Assembly (NCBI GenBank): GCA_019113395.1
Contig: DXHL01000025.1
Coordinates: forward strand, 1-50,424
Origin: Candidatus Rikenella faecigallinarum
Lineage (GTDB): Bacteria; Bacteroidota; Bacteroidia; Bacteroidales; Rikenellaceae
Direction of reading: 5' to 3'
Length of the DNA: 50,424 bases
Both the position numbers and the translations under genes were made by a program. The notes under the pieces were generated by a model. The model had not been told where the DNA came from. It made no database searches and saw only the letters and a program-made list of their open reading frames with translations. How positions within the stretch are numbered: position 1 is the stretch's first letter; every line of letters begins with the position of its first letter. Positions 36,795 to 44,770 of the stretch are shown piece after piece.

Positions 36795-36825
36795 CAGGGG
36801 CGTGATACCATGTATCACGCCCCTG
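36795..36825. terminator. terminator between phosphofructokinase and the GT9 gene
   Basis: A 14-bp stem CAGGGGCGTGATAC / GTATCACGCCCCTG (36795-36808 with 36812-36825) with a 3-nt loop lies between convergent genes. An A run precedes it and an AT-rich stretch follows, so it may act on both strands. Confidence 0.78.
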
Positions 36826-36862
36826 ATTATTTCATTGAACAAGACACGCCTGACAGACATGC

Positions 36863-37960
36863 TCACCCCAGATGCACCGTCACCCGTTCAAAGACCTGCT
36901 CGGGAGTCAAATCGTTCAGGCAGGCATAATCGCCCCGCCAACACTCCTTATGTCCATAGACCGAACAGGGTCGGCAGTTCATCGGAAGCCCCACCGCATC
37001 CTCCTCACGCTGTCCCAGCCCGAGAAATCCTGCATAGGGATGCGTTGCGCCCCACACCGACACCACAGGAATCCCCATCAGCGATGCCATGTGCATCGCC
37101 GACGAGTCCATCGAAACCATCAAAGCCAGATTGGCAATCAAATCCAACTCCTCGCGCAACGTAAACCGCCCGACCACCGAAACACATCGTTCCGTGGCTG
37201 CCTTCCGAGCCGCCTCTTCGGCCAGTTGCCGTTCCTCGCTCCCCCCACCGAAGATAAATATCCGAGCCGTCGGATAACGTTCCAGTATCATGGCTGCCAC
37301 ACGGCTCATCTTCTCCAGAGGATATACCTTCCCCTTGTGTTGCGCAAACGGAGCCATCCCAACCCACAATTCCTCCTGCTCACGGACAACTCCCAGCCCC
37401 TTGGGCACCGGACGCACCTGCCGACAAGCCGACAAATCAGCCGCAATCGGCGGAAGGTCAAACCCCGCCGCCCGAAAGACATCGGCATACCGCTCGACAC
37501 TCGTTCGCAACGGACGCATCACCTTGCCCTTGTCCGGCATGGCAGTCAGGGCTTTTTTTTCGGCCCTTCCCTTGTCGATATGCCGAGAGGGTATGCCCCG
37601 CAGAAAATAGAACTTCCGCAGGAACTTCGAATAGATTTTATCCTGCAAATCCACGACCATTTCCACATCGGAATGTGCTTTCCGAAGCTCGCCATAGAGC
37701 CGCAACAGCCCGCGTCCTCCGCGATGATAGTCCGCCAGGTCGATATTGTGAAAGGTCAGATTCGGAATACCGTCAAAGAAAGGCTCATAAAATCCCCGCG
37801 TCAGCACCACCATCTGCGTTTGAGGGTAACGACGCGCCACCTCGGCCAAAACCGGAGACGTCATCGCCACATCCCCCATTGCCGAGGAGCGAATAACCAG
37901 AATTTTCGAGGGTACGCCTTTTTTTCTCACGGCCTGCAACAAAAGATTATTTCTTGGCAT
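36863..37960 (-). CDS. glycosyltransferase family 9 (heptosyltransferase-like)
   Basis: The 365-aa protein shows the GT9 pattern: N-terminal ILVIRSSAMGDVAMTSPVL, central VGMAPFAQHKGKVYPLEKM, and donor-site ISM-type segment MVSMDSSAMHMASLMGIPVVSVWGATHP. GT9 enzymes transfer heptose or related sugars to the LPS core on the cytoplasmic face. The exact sugar is not predictable, as many Bacteroidota lack a classical heptose core. It overlaps the DUF4254 gene by 14 nt, so the pair is one operon. Confidence 0.9.
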   Translation of the reverse strand: MPRNNLLLQAVRKKGVPSKILVIRSSAMGDVAMTSPVLAEVARRYPQTQMVVLTRGFYEPFFDGIPNLTFHNIDLADYHRGGRGLLRLYGELRKAHSDVEMVVDLQDKIYSKFLRKFYFLRGIPSRHIDKGRAEKKALTAMPDKGKVMRPLRTSVERYADVFRAAGFDLPPIAADLSACRQVRPVPKGLGVVREQEELWVGMAPFAQHKGKVYPLEKMSRVAAMILERYPTARIFIFGGGSEERQLAEEAARKAATERCVSVVGRFTLREELDLIANLALMVSMDSSAMHMASLMGIPVVSVWGATHPYAGFLGLGQREEDAVGLPMNCRPCSVYGHKECWRGDYACLNDLTPEQVFERVTVHLG

Positions 37961-38588
37961 ACAACACCGGATTAAGCGCCGGGTCGTTGTACATCTTCAT
38001 CTGTTTGTAGAGTTTCATATACTTGCGGCCCGCCTCGATATCCGTCAGCAACTCTTCAATCGCCTGCGAGAGGTCGATACGCTGGGTCAGCAGTACATCC
38101 AGTTTGGTCTGGCACGCCGCACGATGTTCGGCCGAAACATCTTCCCGCGCCACCTCCTGAGCCATATGGTATATCTTCAGAGCCAATATCGACAAACGGT
38201 CCACGGCCCAGGCCGGGGTCTCGGTATTAATCCGTGCATCGGCCAACGGCTGCACCTCCTTGTACTTGTCCAAAAAGTAGCTGTCGATATATTCCACCAT
38301 ATCGGTCCGCTCCTGGTTCGAAGCATCGATACGCCGCTTAATGGCCAAGGCTTCCACCGGGTCAATCTGCGGGTCGCGGATAATATCCTCCAGGTGCCAC
38401 TGCACCGTGTCTATCCAGTTTTTGTGGTAGAGCAGGTGTTCGATACTCCCTGCCTCATAAGGATTGGTAATCGGAGTGTCCACGTGGTCGTGGCGGTGAT
38501 AGTCCTCAATGGAACGTTGGAAAATCCGGTTACAAAGCGATGTAAACATAGGTGAGATACGGTTCATGTCGGCATCCTGTCCCTCCAT
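37947..38588 (-). CDS. DUF4254 protein
   Basis: This 213-aa, mostly helical and probably cytosolic protein (ATG 38567 would give 206 aa) has motifs FQRSIEDYHRHDHVDTPITNPY, LLYHKNWIDTVQWHLEDIIRDP and RRIDASNQERTDMVEYID, characteristic of DUF4254. The family is typical of Bacteroidota and often lies beside GT9 genes, as here, suggesting a role in envelope polysaccharide or LPS assembly. No biochemical function is known to me. Confidence 0.85.
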   Translation of the reverse strand: MEGQDADMNRISPMFTSLCNRIFQRSIEDYHRHDHVDTPITNPYEAGSIEHLLYHKNWIDTVQWHLEDIIRDPQIDPVEALAIKRRIDASNQERTDMVEYIDSYFLDKYKEVQPLADARINTETPAWAVDRLSILALKIYHMAQEVAREDVSAEHRAACQTKLDVLLTQRIDLSQAIEELLTDIEAGRKYMKLYKQMKMYNDPALNPVLYAKK

Positions 38589-38631
38589 CGTTGTACGACA
38601 CCCCCTCGATTTGCCGATTTTTTATCGTACG

Positions 38632-38639
38632 CAAATATA
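38632..38639 (-). promoter_or_regulatory. -7 box TATATTTG of DUF4254/GT9
   Basis: The minus-strand TATATTTG is a perfect TAnnTTTG 43 nt before the DUF4254 start at 38588, divergent from the GH73 promoter. Confidence 0.5.
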
Positions 38640-38645
38640 AAACAA

Positions 38646-38678
38646 TTTTGCCGGATAGCCCCCGTTTTTCTAATTTTG
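38646..38678 (+). promoter_or_regulatory. promoter of the GH73-LysM gene
   Basis: TTTTG (38646-38650), a 20-nt spacer and TAATTTTG (38671-38678) form one of the best consensus promoters in the window, 25 nt before the ATG at 38704. Confidence 0.65.
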
Positions 38679-38703
38679 CTCGTCATATTTACCCGCTTTC
38701 CCG

Positions 38704-39621
38704 ATGAATCGGACTTTTTTATATCTCCTTTTTTTCGTATTACCCACTGTGGGACGGGCACAGTACAAAATGACCGCCCAGGAGTATATCGACACCTACA
38801 AATACATGGCTATCCGCTCGATGGAAGAGTACGGCATTCCGGCCAGCATTACCCTGGCACAGGGGCTGCTCGAATCGGGCAACGGGGGCAGTCAGCTGGC
38901 TGTCGAAGGGAACAATCATTTCGGGATAAAGTGCAAGGGGTCGTGGACCGGAGCCAGGATTTATGAAGATGACGATGAGGTGGGGGAGTGCTTCCGCAAA
39001 TATCGGAACGCCGAACAGTCCTACCGTGACCACTCGAAGTTTCTGACCGAATCGCCACGTTACGCCGACCTTTTCAAACTCGACATCACGGATTACAAGG
39101 GTTGGGCTTATGGGTTGAAGGCAGCCGGATATGCCACGAACCCGAAATATCCGCAGCTGCTTATCGACCTGATTGAGCGGAATCGGCTCTACCAGCTCGA
39201 CCGACCGAACAACGGTGGCGGCAGGGCAGGGGGGCTGCTGGCTCGTCGCGAAAGTCGGCGGGAACTCAATGAACCGCTGGACCCCAAACACACCGTGGAA
39301 AGCAACAACGGCGTGCGATACATTGTCACGCAAGAGGGCGAAAGTTTTGCTTCAGTTGCCGCGCAGTACGACATGACAGTCAAACGACTGCTGAAAATAA
39401 ACGACCTGAAAAACTCTTTCCCGCTGGCCGAAGGAACGGCGCTTTACATCGAACCTAAACGGAACAAATCTGCTACCACGGCCATCCATACCATCGAGAG
39501 CGGCGACTCGTACCACTCCGTTTCGCAGCAGTACGGTATCAAACTCAAAAAACTGCAAAAGATGAACCCCGTGACGCGCCGCTTCCCGCCGCGTGTGGGA
39601 CAGCAGTTGCGGCTCCGATAG
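38704..39621 (+). CDS. exported glucosaminidase (GH73) with two LysM domains
   Basis: In this 305-aa protein, residues 1-19 are a signal peptide (MNRTFLYLLFFVLPTVGRAQ). About 25-165 form a GH73 glucosaminidase domain (ITLAQGLLESGNGGSQLA with the catalytic Glu, NNHFGIKCKGSWTG, YRDHSKFL, GWAYGLKAAGYATNP). Two LysM peptidoglycan-binding modules follow at about 198-243 and 255-304. It should cut or remodel peptidoglycan glycan in the periplasm, in growth or cell separation. A consensus promoter lies just upstream. Confidence 0.94.
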   Translation: MNRTFLYLLFFVLPTVGRAQYKMTAQEYIDTYKYMAIRSMEEYGIPASITLAQGLLESGNGGSQLAVEGNNHFGIKCKGSWTGARIYEDDDEVGECFRKYRNAEQSYRDHSKFLTESPRYADLFKLDITDYKGWAYGLKAAGYATNPKYPQLLIDLIERNRLYQLDRPNNGGGRAGGLLARRESRRELNEPLDPKHTVESNNGVRYIVTQEGESFASVAAQYDMTVKRLLKINDLKNSFPLAEGTALYIEPKRNKSATTAIHTIESGDSYHSVSQQYGIKLKKLQKMNPVTRRFPPRVGQQLRLR

Positions 39622-39711
39622 ATACGGTCGGAGTTATCTGCGACGAAATTCCGCATTTATACCGATGCGACAATAGGTATTTAGGCTGAATGCCTGTGCA
39701 GGAAGATGGCC

Positions 39712-39719
39712 TACTTTTG
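39712..39719 (+). promoter_or_regulatory. -7 box TACTTTTG fixing the start of the cysteine dioxygenase-like gene
   Basis: TACTTTTG matches TAnnTTTG. It lies downstream of an in-frame ATG at 39690 and 24 nt before ATG 39744, so transcription would begin after 39690 and the real start is 39744. Confidence 0.5.
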
Positions 39720-39743
39720 CTCCTGTACAAACAGGTTCCAACC

Positions 39744-40304
39744 ATGCAGACATCCCATACCGCTTCTACCTTGTCGCGACAGCCTGCGCTGTTGTCGGTT
39801 ACCACGGAGGGTTACGAAACCTTTTTCGTCCGCCTGATGGACATCGTCCGCCACCAGCCCATTGACCAAGCCCTGGGGCAACGCATTCAAAGCTATGTCA
39901 CGGATTGGCTGGCCTCCCACACGCTGGCAGATTTTGCGACGACCTCGACAACCTCCTACGTTCGCAACTACCTGGGCCGCTGCCCCGAAACCCACTGGGA
40001 AGCCATCCTGATGAGCTGGCAGCAGGGGAATACGACCGCCATCCACTCCCACCCGCAGTTTGCCGGCTATTTTTTTGCCGACGGGGTTTTCGAGGTGGAA
40101 ATATTCGAACCGGTCGAGGAAAATAAAGTCCGTTTAGCGAAGCGTGTACGGGTCAATGAGCCCACAGCCTTCTTTGCTATTGGCGATGCGGAGCGGTTCG
40201 ACAACCACATCCACCGCATCACCTGCCTCAGCGACCGCGGGCACAGCCTCCACGTCTACTCCGACGATGCCCTGCAGGGGAAAACCTACCTCCTCTCGGA
40301 GTAA
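39744..40304 (+). CDS. cysteine dioxygenase-family cupin
   Basis: From ATG 39744 the product has 186 aa. The cupin metal site of the type I cysteine dioxygenase family is recognisable: AIHSHP (His101, His103) followed by FFADGVFEVEIFEP, and HIHRITCLSD with the third His at 155-157. The family oxidises cysteine or related thiols (for example 3-mercaptopropionate) to sulfinates using Fe(II) and O2. An O2-using enzyme in an apparent anaerobe is notable; the substrate and even the activity need testing. A hairpin terminator follows. Confidence 0.83.
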   Translation: MQTSHTASTLSRQPALLSVTTEGYETFFVRLMDIVRHQPIDQALGQRIQSYVTDWLASHTLADFATTSTTSYVRNYLGRCPETHWEAILMSWQQGNTTAIHSHPQFAGYFFADGVFEVEIFEPVEENKVRLAKRVRVNEPTAFFAIGDAERFDNHIHRITCLSDRGHSLHVYSDDALQGKTYLLSE

Positions 40305-40311
40305 AAACAGG

Positions 40312-40348
40312 CGGCGGAGCGGATATCATTCGGATATCCGCCCCGCCG
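40312..40348. terminator. hairpin between CDO-like and osmC-like genes
   Basis: GCGGATATC (40319-40327) pairs with GATATCCGC (40333-40341). After one mismatch, CGGCGG (40312-40317) pairs with CCGCCG (40343-40348). An A run lies to the left, so it terminates best for the minus-strand gene but separates both convergent genes. Confidence 0.65.
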
Positions 40349-40378
40349 AGCATTATGCGACAAGTCGCCTGAAGACCT

Positions 40379-40789
40379 CTACTTCCCGTAGTGGAAGATA
40401 AAGGTCTGCTTCAAATCCGGATGCAACGAGTTGGCCACCGGACACTCATGTGCCGCCAACTCCAAAATCTTCTTCACTTTCGGCTCGTAATCCGACGGAA
40501 AGGTTATCTCCACCACAATCTCAACCACCCGACGCGGGTCGGTGCCCATAATCTTCGAAATCTCTACCTCTGTCCCGTCGATGTTGAAACCGTGCACCTG
40601 CGCCGCTTTACCCATAATGGTCAGGCTGCAACTCCCCAACGCCGCCGCCAGCATATCGGTCGGCGAAAAATATTCACCCTTGCCGCCGTTATCTACCGGT
40701 GCGTCGGTCGTAATCTTGTTCCCGGACTGAAGATGCTCCGCTTCCGTGTGCAGATTGCCCACGTAACGCGTATGAACCGTAACTCCCAT
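40379..40789 (-). CDS. OsmC/Ohr-family protein
   Basis: From ATG 40789 the product has 136 aa. The open frame continues far upstream but antisense to the MATE gene, so the short start is chosen. Typical OsmC motifs are YFSPTDMLAAALGSCSLTIMG with Cys54 and ELAAHECPVANSLHPDL with Cys116. The Cys pair is the thiol-peroxidase site used against organic hydroperoxides. Its promoter shares a palindrome with the divergent MATE gene. It is likely an oxidative-stress function. Confidence 0.92.
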   Translation of the reverse strand: MGVTVHTRYVGNLHTEAEHLQSGNKITTDAPVDNGGKGEYFSPTDMLAAALGSCSLTIMGKAAQVHGFNIDGTEVEISKIMGTDPRRVVEIVVEITFPSDYEPKVKKILELAAHECPVANSLHPDLKQTFIFHYGK

Positions 40790-40812
40790 AAGCTTGTGTA
40801 AATTTAGTTGGT

Positions 40813-40832
40813 TATCTTTGAGGTCAAAGATA
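40813..40832. repeat. perfect palindrome TATCTTTGA-GG-TCAAAGATA in the osmC/MATE spacer
   Basis: Nine-bp arms (40813-40821 and 40824-40832) separated by GG, followed by a third TATCTTTG at 40846-40853. Each arm contains a complete -7-type TATCTTTG, so the palindrome is both promoter and potential operator. Confidence 0.7.
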
Positions 40833-40856
40833 CACGATATCTTCGTATCTTTGCAA
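40825..40856 (-). promoter_or_regulatory. promoter of the OsmC-like gene
   Basis: On the minus strand TTGC (40856-40853) and TATCTTTG (40832-40825) are 20 nt apart; the -7 box ends 35 nt before the ATG. Confidence 0.58.
40846..40853 (+). promoter_or_regulatory. -7 box TATCTTTG of the second MATE gene
   Basis: TATCTTTG, a perfect TAnnTTTG, lies 32 nt before ATG 40886. A TTTG at 40817-40820 is 25 nt upstream, longer than the usual spacing. Confidence 0.55.
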
Positions 40857-40885
40857 CCCTTTTCACCTCGAACCCCACGAACCGT

Positions 40886-42226
40886 ATGACACCCTACAGC
40901 TATCGCAAAATATGGCAGGTGGCCTTCCCGATTCTGCTCAGCCTCCTGATGGAACACCTTATCGGGCTGACCGACACGGCCTTCCTCGGACGCCTCGGCG
41001 GACACGCCGGCGAGGTGGCCCTCGGAGCATCGGCACTCGGAGGGGTATACTACATTGCAGTCTTCATGCTCGGATTCGGATTCAGCGTCGGGGCGCAAAT
41101 CCTCATGGCACGACGAAACGGCGAAGAGAACTTCCGAGCCATCGGACCCATTTTCCAACAGAGCGCCCTGTTCCTGCTTTTTCTGGCGACGGTGGTTTTC
41201 ACCTTCTCCAAACTCCTCACTCCCCATATTCTACGAAACCTTATCACCTCGACCGAAATCTACCACGCCACGCTCGAATACCTGAACTGGCGTGTCTACG
41301 GTTTCTTTTTCATCTTCCTGGCCGTTATCTTCCGCGCCTACTACGTCGCCATTACCCGCACCAAAATCCTCACCATCAACTCCATCGTCATGGTGCTGAG
41401 CAACGTGGTACTGAACTACGGCCTGATTTTCGGACGGTTCGGACTCCCGGCACTCGGAGTGGCCGGGGCGGCCATCGCCTCGTCGGTCGCCGAACTGGTC
41501 TCGCTCCTCTTCTTCGTCATCTACACCACCCGAAAAATCGACTGGCGACGCTACGACCTCTTCCGCCGCTCTCGATTCACCCTCCGACAACTGGGCCATG
41601 TGCTGAACCTCTCGGCCTGGACCATGGTCCAACAGTTCGTGGCCGTGGGTACCTGGTTTATGTTCTTCGTGGCCGTCGAACACCTCGGTGAACGCCCCCT
41701 GGCCGTGACCAACATTGTACGAAGCGTCTCCTCGCTCCTCTTTATCATCGTCAGCTCGTTCGCCACCACCAGCAGCTCGCTGGTCAGCAACATGCTCGGA
41801 GCCGAACAACCCCAACAGGTAATGCCCACCGTGTGGCGTATCCTGAGGATGTGCTACCTGATTATACTGCCGCTGATGGCCGTCATTCTGCTGTTCCCGG
41901 GCACCGTGCTGCGCATCTACACCGACAATGCCGACCTGATTCAGGCCTCGATACCCGCCTTGATGGTGATGACCTCGGCCTACCTGATTCAAACCTCGGC
42001 CCTGGTCTGGTTCAACACCGTCTCCGGCACAGGAAACACCCGAGCCGCCTTCACGCTCGAAATGGCAGCCATCGCCACCTATGCCCTCTACGTCTATTAC
42101 GTGGTCATCCACCTGCGGGCCGATGTGGCGTGGTGCTGGACCACGGAACACGTCTACGGCATCGTCATGTTTACGCTAGCCTACCTCTACATGCGCAAGG
42201 CCGACTGGCGAAGCAAAAAAATATAG
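40886..42226 (+). CDS. MATE family efflux transporter
   Basis: From ATG 40886 the product has 446 aa. An open frame continues to 40808 but crosses the promoter. The protein has twelve probable membrane spans in two halves, with PILLSLLMEHLIGLTDTAFLGRLGG and GFGFSVGAQILMARRNGE at the N-terminus. It is not closely similar to the first MATE gene (8600-9946), so this is an independent efflux system. Divergence from an OsmC-like gene through a shared palindrome suggests stress-linked control. Confidence 0.9.
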   Translation: MTPYSYRKIWQVAFPILLSLLMEHLIGLTDTAFLGRLGGHAGEVALGASALGGVYYIAVFMLGFGFSVGAQILMARRNGEENFRAIGPIFQQSALFLLFLATVVFTFSKLLTPHILRNLITSTEIYHATLEYLNWRVYGFFFIFLAVIFRAYYVAITRTKILTINSIVMVLSNVVLNYGLIFGRFGLPALGVAGAAIASSVAELVSLLFFVIYTTRKIDWRRYDLFRRSRFTLRQLGHVLNLSAWTMVQQFVAVGTWFMFFVAVEHLGERPLAVTNIVRSVSSLLFIIVSSFATTSSSLVSNMLGAEQPQQVMPTVWRILRMCYLIILPLMAVILLFPGTVLRIYTDNADLIQASIPALMVMTSAYLIQTSALVWFNTVSGTGNTRAAFTLEMAAIATYALYVYYVVIHLRADVAWCWTTEHVYGIVMFTLAYLYMRKADWRSKKI

Positions 42227-42227
42227 T

Positions 42228-42235
42228 TACCTTTG
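42228..42235 (+). promoter_or_regulatory. -7 box TACCTTTG immediately before engB
   Basis: TACCTTTG ends only 7 nt before the engB ATG. If used, transcription would begin at or within a few nucleotides of the start codon. Confidence 0.45.
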
Positions 42236-42242
42236 GCCTGTT

Positions 42243-42839
42243 ATGAACATCCTCTCGGCTACCTTCCTGTGCAGCAGTCAGAAAGTGACTCAGTGCCCGA
42301 CCGACGAACGGCGTGAATTTGCCTTTATCGGCCGCTCGAACGTCGGCAAATCGTCGCTTATCAACATGCTGACGGGTCGTCCGGGACTGGCCAAAGTCTC
42401 GGGAACGCCCGGCAAAACCCGACTTATCAACCACTTCATCATCAACGACCAGTGGGCACTGGTAGACCTGCCGGGCTACGGCTACGCCAAGGTGTCGCGC
42501 CGCGAGCGCAGCGGCTTTTCGTCGCTTATCACGGATTACGTCCTGAACCGCACGCAACTCTACTACCTCTTCGTGCTGGTCGATTCGCGCCACGAACCCC
42601 AACGCATCGACCTGGAGTTTATCCGTTTCCTCGGGACAAACGGCGTACCCTTCGGCATCGTCTTCACCAAGGCCGACAAACTCTCCCAGGCACAACTCAA
42701 CCGCAACATCGCCCTCTACGGCCAACGCCTCCGCGAAGAGTGGGAAGAGTTGCCGCAGATGTTCGTCACCTCGTCCGAAAAGGGCAGGGGACGTGACGAA
42801 ATTCTGGATTTTATTGAAAATTGTTTAGAACAGAGTTAA
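42243..42839 (+). CDS. engB: ribosome biogenesis GTPase YihA/YsxC/EngB
   Basis: The 198-aa GTPase assists late assembly of the 50S subunit. G motifs are visible: G1 GRSNVGKS (with LINMLTG), G2 GTPGKT, G3 DLPGYGYA, G4 TKADK and a late SSEKG G5-type segment. Length is normal. The start is 16 nt after the MATE gene, with a -7 box in between. Confidence 0.97.
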   Translation: MNILSATFLCSSQKVTQCPTDERREFAFIGRSNVGKSSLINMLTGRPGLAKVSGTPGKTRLINHFIINDQWALVDLPGYGYAKVSRRERSGFSSLITDYVLNRTQLYYLFVLVDSRHEPQRIDLEFIRFLGTNGVPFGIVFTKADKLSQAQLNRNIALYGQRLREEWEELPQMFVTSSEKGRGRDEILDFIENCLEQS

Positions 42840-42847
42840 AAAAAGGT

Positions 42848-42855
42848 TACCTTTG
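42848..42855 (+). promoter_or_regulatory. -7 box TACCTTTG of prs
   Basis: TACCTTTG is a perfect TAnnTTTG 61 nt before the prs ATG. A TTGT at 42821-42824 is a possible but distant -33. Confidence 0.5.
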
Positions 42856-42916
42856 CGCCAGTCTAAACTGAAATCCTTACAACTCATTTACACACATAAA
42901 ATTCCGAAGCACAATC

Positions 42917-43861
42917 ATGGGCGAACCGCAAAAAATCAAATTCTTTTCCTGCCGTAACTCCCGTTACCTGGCCGAAAAGATTGCCAAACACTATGGTTCG
43001 GAACTGGGCAATTCCGTCGTACTGGAATTCAGCGACGGTGAGTTTCAGCCGGCTTACGACGAAAGTATCCGTGGATGTACCGTTTTCGTTGTCTGCTCCA
43101 CCTTCCCGCCGGCTGACAACATGATGGAACTGCTCCTGATGGTGGATGCAGCCAAACGTGCTTCGGCCAAACGGGTCGTGGCCATCATGCCGTACTTCGG
43201 CTGGGCACGCCAGGACCGCAAAGACCGTCCGCGCGTCTCCATCGGAGCCAAACTGGTAGCCAACCTGCTCCATGCTGCGGGTGTGGACCGTATCATGACC
43301 ATGGACCTCCACGCTGACCAGATTCAGGGCTTCTTCGACGTACCCGTAGACCACCTCTATGCCAGCGGGGTGTTTGTGCCGTATATCAAAAGCCTGAACA
43401 TTGACAACCTGACCGTTGCCACTCCGGACATCGGAGGGTCGAAACGGGCCAATGCCTATGCACAATACCTCGGTGCACCGATGGTTATCTGCCACAAACA
43501 CCGCTCGAAACCCAATGTGGTCAGCGAAATGACCGCCATCGGAGAGGTCAAGGGACGCAATGTGGTACTCTTCGACGACATGATTGACACGGCCGGAACC
43601 ATTACCAAAGCGGCCGATATGATGAAAAACATGGGTGCTCTGTCGGTGCGCGCTGTCGTGACACACCCGGTGCTGTCAGGGCCTGCTTATGAACGCATTG
43701 CGGCCAGTGCATTGGACGAGGTGATTACCACCGACACTATTCCGCTCAAAGAGGGCAAAGATACCTCAAAATTCACGGTGCTGACCGTGGCCGATATTTT
43801 TGCCGATGTGGTGGAACGTGTCTACAACTACAAGGAAATCAGCTCAATGTTTATTTTCTAA
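42917..43861 (+). CDS. prs: ribose-phosphate pyrophosphokinase
   Basis: The 314-aa enzyme makes PRPP from ribose 5-phosphate and ATP for nucleotide, His and Trp synthesis. Motifs are FSDGEFQPAYDESIRG, PYFGWARQDRKDRPR (ATP loop), MTMDLHADQIQGFFD and the PRPP loop VVLFDDMIDTAGTITKA. Length is typical of the class I enzyme. Its 3' untranslated region holds an unusual structured segment before a strong terminator. Confidence 0.97.
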   Translation: MGEPQKIKFFSCRNSRYLAEKIAKHYGSELGNSVVLEFSDGEFQPAYDESIRGCTVFVVCSTFPPADNMMELLLMVDAAKRASAKRVVAIMPYFGWARQDRKDRPRVSIGAKLVANLLHAAGVDRIMTMDLHADQIQGFFDVPVDHLYASGVFVPYIKSLNIDNLTVATPDIGGSKRANAYAQYLGAPMVICHKHRSKPNVVSEMTAIGEVKGRNVVLFDDMIDTAGTITKAADMMKNMGALSVRAVVTHPVLSGPAYERIAASALDEVITTDTIPLKEGKDTSKFTVLTVADIFADVVERVYNYKEISSMFIF

Positions 43862-43869
43862 CGACGCTT

Positions 43870-43929
43870 GCTTATTCGACAACTCCTTTTTCGCGGCCTC
43901 GGACCATGGGCCGAATAAGCAGGAGTTGT
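43870..43929 (+). ncRNA. pseudoknot-ordered inverted repeats in the prs 3' region (candidate structured RNA)
   Basis: GCTTATTCG (43870-43878) pairs with CGAATAAGC (43912-43920), and ACAACTCCT (43879-43887) with AGGAGTTGT (43921-43929). The order is A-B-A'-B', which is an H-type pseudoknot or two mutually exclusive hairpins, not a nested stem. A small CGGCC/GGCCG stem lies inside. It begins 8 nt after the prs stop and ends before the terminator. Pairing is seen directly; an RNA function is inferred. Confidence 0.4.
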
Positions 43930-43946
43930 TGAAACGCTGAAATTTT

Positions 43947-44015
43947 CCCGTCGGCATACACTTTCGGTTCATCCGCCCCCACCCATGTGAACCGAAAGGC
44001 CGACGGGATTTTTTT
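43947..44015 (+). terminator. very strong terminator of the prs unit
   Basis: Nine bp (43947-43955 with 43999-44007) and eleven bp (43961-43971 with 43988-43998) stack with one 5-nt bulge, followed by A and seven T residues. Confidence 0.9.
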
Positions 44016-44036
44016 GTATAGCCCATCTGTTCTGCC

Positions 44037-44747
44037 ATGCTTGACGTGCTCTACGAAGACAACCACGTGATTGTGGTCAATAAACGCCCCGGTGAACTGG
44101 TGCAGCCCGACCCGACAGGAGACCCTGCGCTGGAGGATACCGTCAAAGCCTATATCAAAGCCAAATACAACAAGCCGGGAGCTGTCTTTTTGGGGGTTGT
44201 CCACCGCATTGACCGTCCGGTGGGCGGGGCCGTGCTGCTGGCCCGCACGTCGAAGGCGCTCGTACGGCTCAACGAACAACTCAAGCAGCGCCAATTCCGA
44301 AAAATCTACTGGGCCATTGTCGAAAACCGACCCGAAGCGTCGGAAGGGGAGTTACGGCACTTTTTGGTTCGTAATGGACGAACGAACAAAACCGTTGCAT
44401 ACAACACTTTGCAGCAAATACCTAAAGGAATGCAACAGGAGGCCAAAGAGGCTATTTTACGCTATCGGCTGTTGGCCTCGAGCGACCGTTACCACCTGTT
44501 GGAAATCGAACTGCTCACTGGTCGGCACCATCAGATACGGTGCCAACTCTCGAAAATCGGGTGCCCGATAAAGGGAGACTTGAAATACGGTGCCAGCCGT
44601 TCAAACCGCGACGGCGGCATTTCGTTGTGGGCACGCCGTTTGACCTTTGAACACCCCGTAACGCACGTATCCCTTACCGTCGAAGCTCCCACACCGCCGC
44701 AAGATACGCTGTGGGCCTATTTTGAAGAGGCTGTAAGCAAGGCATAA
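44037..44747 (+). CDS. RluA-family pseudouridine synthase
   Basis: The 236-aa enzyme converts uridine to pseudouridine in rRNA or tRNA. The catalytic motif is GVVHRIDRPVGGAVLLARTSKAL with Asp59. RKIYWAIVE and LLTGRHHQIRCQL complete the family pattern. It lacks an S4 domain, unlike RluD and RluC, so it is the short RluA/TruC-like type; the modified site cannot be assigned. Confidence 0.93.
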   Translation: MLDVLYEDNHVIVVNKRPGELVQPDPTGDPALEDTVKAYIKAKYNKPGAVFLGVVHRIDRPVGGAVLLARTSKALVRLNEQLKQRQFRKIYWAIVENRPEASEGELRHFLVRNGRTNKTVAYNTLQQIPKGMQQEAKEAILRYRLLASSDRYHLLEIELLTGRHHQIRCQLSKIGCPIKGDLKYGASRSNRDGGISLWARRLTFEHPVTHVSLTVEAPTPPQDTLWAYFEEAVSKA

Positions 44748-44770
44748 CCTCAGTTGTTTTCCTTCCCTGC

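Noticed and set aside
40790..41227. Longer N-terminus for the OsmC-like gene
   Set aside because: The extension is antisense to the MATE gene and crosses both divergent promoters; the OsmC domain starts at the ATG at 40789.
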